Below the pieces are notes generated by a model. The model made no database searches. It was not told the origin of the DNA and saw only the letters and a program-made list of their open reading frames with translations. Positions 19,781 to 20,866 of a stretch of 20,866 nt of DNA are shown piece by piece. The DNA is from a virus. The translations under genes and the position numbers were made by a program. The stretch lies in IMG/VR virus record IMGVR_UViG_3300020411_003825, positions 1-20,866 of that record; one strand, written 5' to 3'. Numbering within the stretch: position 1 is the stretch's first letter; each line of letters starts with the position of its first letter.

Positions 19781-20866
19781 TTATTTCCTTACATTGGCAA
19801 CTGAATCTCCAGGTTTCCCTGTCTTATTTAATATTGATACATGATATATTCTGTTTGGGTCAGGATTTGATTGAATCAAATCTGTAACATAATCCCTCAT
19901 CTCACTTTGTTGACGTATAGTAGTGTACCACGATATTCTATCATTGTCAACTATTTTTTGTGGCTTGTTGAAATGTATTGGAAAATCAACATCAGAAAAA
20001 GTCGCTCCTTTAAATTCTGCTTTCATTTTTTTCCACGCATTTCCAGAAGCTAATGTTATATGTAAATCTTTATCTTCTAATGGTTTCAAATCTGGTTCTC
20101 TTTCCAAAACCATTTTCTGCATTCGCTTTATTATATTTATCTCTTTTTGTTTTAACTTATATTTGAGAACACTTTCAACTTTTACTTCTTCATTCATTTT
20201 AATTTGTGACATTAATGATTTTTTATCATTTTTACCTGTCTTGACTGCGTGTTTTAATAACATTTTTAAAGCATCACCAATTTGTCTACCTTTTAATCCT
20301 GCTTGTGAAAGATCTCTACCATCTACTCCTAAATTTTTAAGTGAAGTTGGTTTACCTTTTCTTCTCATATCTGCTAATATCATTGATAAAGTTTTTTGTC
20401 TTTTAGTTTTTAAATATTCATCAATATTTTTTATTGCAGAAGGATGGCTAGAAGTATATTGTATTAATTCAAATTCATTCTTTAATATGTCTGGATTATG
20501 AATTACCATAACAACACCTTCTATTGATTTTTTTATTTCATTAGAAATTCTCATTGTTTTCTGTGCATTTTCACCAGCTAACCATTTATAATCTTTTAGT
20601 AAAATTCCTAAAAAAGCAGGAAACGCTGACTTTTCTAATTTATCCATCGCATCAAAATCAATATCTTTTATTCCCCTAAATATATAATTCATCAATCCTG
20701 TTTTAATCATCAATTTAATACCTTTACTTGGTACAGTAGATTTTGTAAACATTTTTATAAATTCTTCTTGGAATCTATCAGGAGAAACAGTTGTTATATT
20801 TTTTGCTTGTTTTTTAATTTCTCTTTCAGTATTAGATTCTAAATTAAAGTCAAATCTCGCAGCAAA
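19781..20866 (-). CDS. CCA/poly(A)-type nucleotidyltransferase fused to 2H phosphoesterase (5' end outside window)
   Basis: The reading frame is open to the right edge, so the true start and catalytic palm domain lie outside. Visible part: 361 aa. The first 38 residues (FAARFDFNLESNTEREIKKQAKNITTVSPDRFQEEFIK) match the neck of class II CCA-adding enzymes and poly(A) polymerases ('R.AARF.F.....T........I..VS.ER...E'). At about residues 177-205 of the visible part, LGVDGRDLSQAGLKGRQIGDALKMLLKHAV matches their body/tail ('GxDL...G.kG..IG..L'). After a linker, the C-terminal 130 residues carry two motifs 73 residues apart, LHITLASG (H-x-T) and YHVSILNKTGKPGDS (H-x-S), the signature of 2H phosphoesterases. 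No stop separates the parts; an internal ATG at 20197 could also give the 2H part alone. It is the first visible gene of the accessory operon. Confidence 0.82.
   Translation of the reverse strand, partial: FAARFDFNLESNTEREIKKQAKNITTVSPDRFQEEFIKMFTKSTVPSKGIKLMIKTGLMNYIFRGIKDIDFDAMDKLEKSAFPAFLGILLKDYKWLAGENAQKTMRISNEIKKSIEGVVMVIHNPDILKNEFELIQYTSSHPSAIKNIDEYLKTKRQKTLSMILADMRRKGKPTSLKNLGVDGRDLSQAGLKGRQIGDALKMLLKHAVKTGKNDKKSLMSQIKMNEEVKVESVLKYKLKQKEINIIKRMQKMVLEREPDLKPLEDKDLHITLASGNAWKKMKAEFKGATFSDVDFPIHFNKPQKIVDNDRISWYTTIRQQSEMRDYVTDLIQSNPDPNRIYHVSILNKTGKPGDSVANVRK

Noticed and set aside
19923-20501. Plus-strand open frame of 192 codons.
   Set aside because: Antisense to the nucleotidyltransferase-2H gene, Phe/Ser/Leu-rich shadow composition, no ribosome site, and the minus-strand frame has clear domain motifs.
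1-20866. tRNA genes, CRISPR arrays, integrase or insertion sequences.
   Set aside because: Reading both strands I found no cloverleaf-like sequence, regular spacer array, recombinase motif or terminal inverted repeats.

Overview
The window looks like a piece of a marine T4-like (Tevenvirinae-type) myovirus genome. All genes lie on the minus strand, base composition is strongly AT-rich (about one third G+C by eye), genes are packed with overlaps or gaps of a few bases, and the gene order is the T4 head/tail order. Read in the direction of transcription (right to left) the conserved block is gp17 - gp18 - three gp19-like tail tube genes - gp20 - gp67 - gp68 - gp21 - gp22 - gp23. The protein style (cyanophage/pelagiphage-type gp17, gp20 and gp23; small MKTFKEF-type accessory genes; fibre proteins with marine-phage domains) suggests a phage of marine cyanobacteria or SAR11-like bacteria. 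No host marker gene is present, so the host is inference.

Layout in transcription order. (1) 20866-16907: an accessory operon of overlapping genes. It holds a CCA/poly(A)-polymerase-type nucleotidyltransferase fused to a 2H phosphoesterase-like domain (5' end outside the window), a DUF6321-like 90-aa basic protein, a 57-aa protein at 19339-19512, a basic DUF5872-like protein, a DUF3293-like protein, a P-loop kinase fused to a HAD phosphatase, and a 126-aa coiled-coil protein. Four of these genes start with an MKTFKEF...E-type peptide that resembles the capsid targeting sequence of T4 internal proteins. (2) 16906-12347: a late-promoter-like TATAAATA inside a palindrome, then a secreted SleB/CwlJ-type cell wall hydrolase and three fibre or structural genes with shared modules. 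(3) 12345-9722: a second late promoter, an unknown 239-aa protein, a small one-helix membrane protein and the large terminase gp17. (4) 9682-3920: tail sheath, three tail-tube paralogues and portal. (5) 3902-1: prohead core proteins gp67 and gp68, protease gp21, scaffold gp22 and the major capsid protein gp23 (3' end outside the window).

How the genes work together: gp20 starts the prohead; gp22, gp67 and gp68 form its core; gp21 matures it by cutting after L/I-x-E sites; gp23 forms the shell; gp17 packages DNA; gp18 and the gp19-like proteins build the contractile tail. If the MKTFKEF peptides are real capsid targeting sequences, several accessory proteins, including the kinase-phosphatase fusion, would be packed with the DNA, trimmed by gp21 and delivered at infection. 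Exact or near-exact TATAAATA late promoter motifs lie before gp23, gp22, gp18, the 239-aa gene and the hydrolase gene. There is no gene-free stretch over 300 bases; the two longest gaps (9585-9721 and 16772-16906) hold promoter-like motifs and inverted repeats. I see no tRNA, CRISPR array, integrase or insertion sequence.
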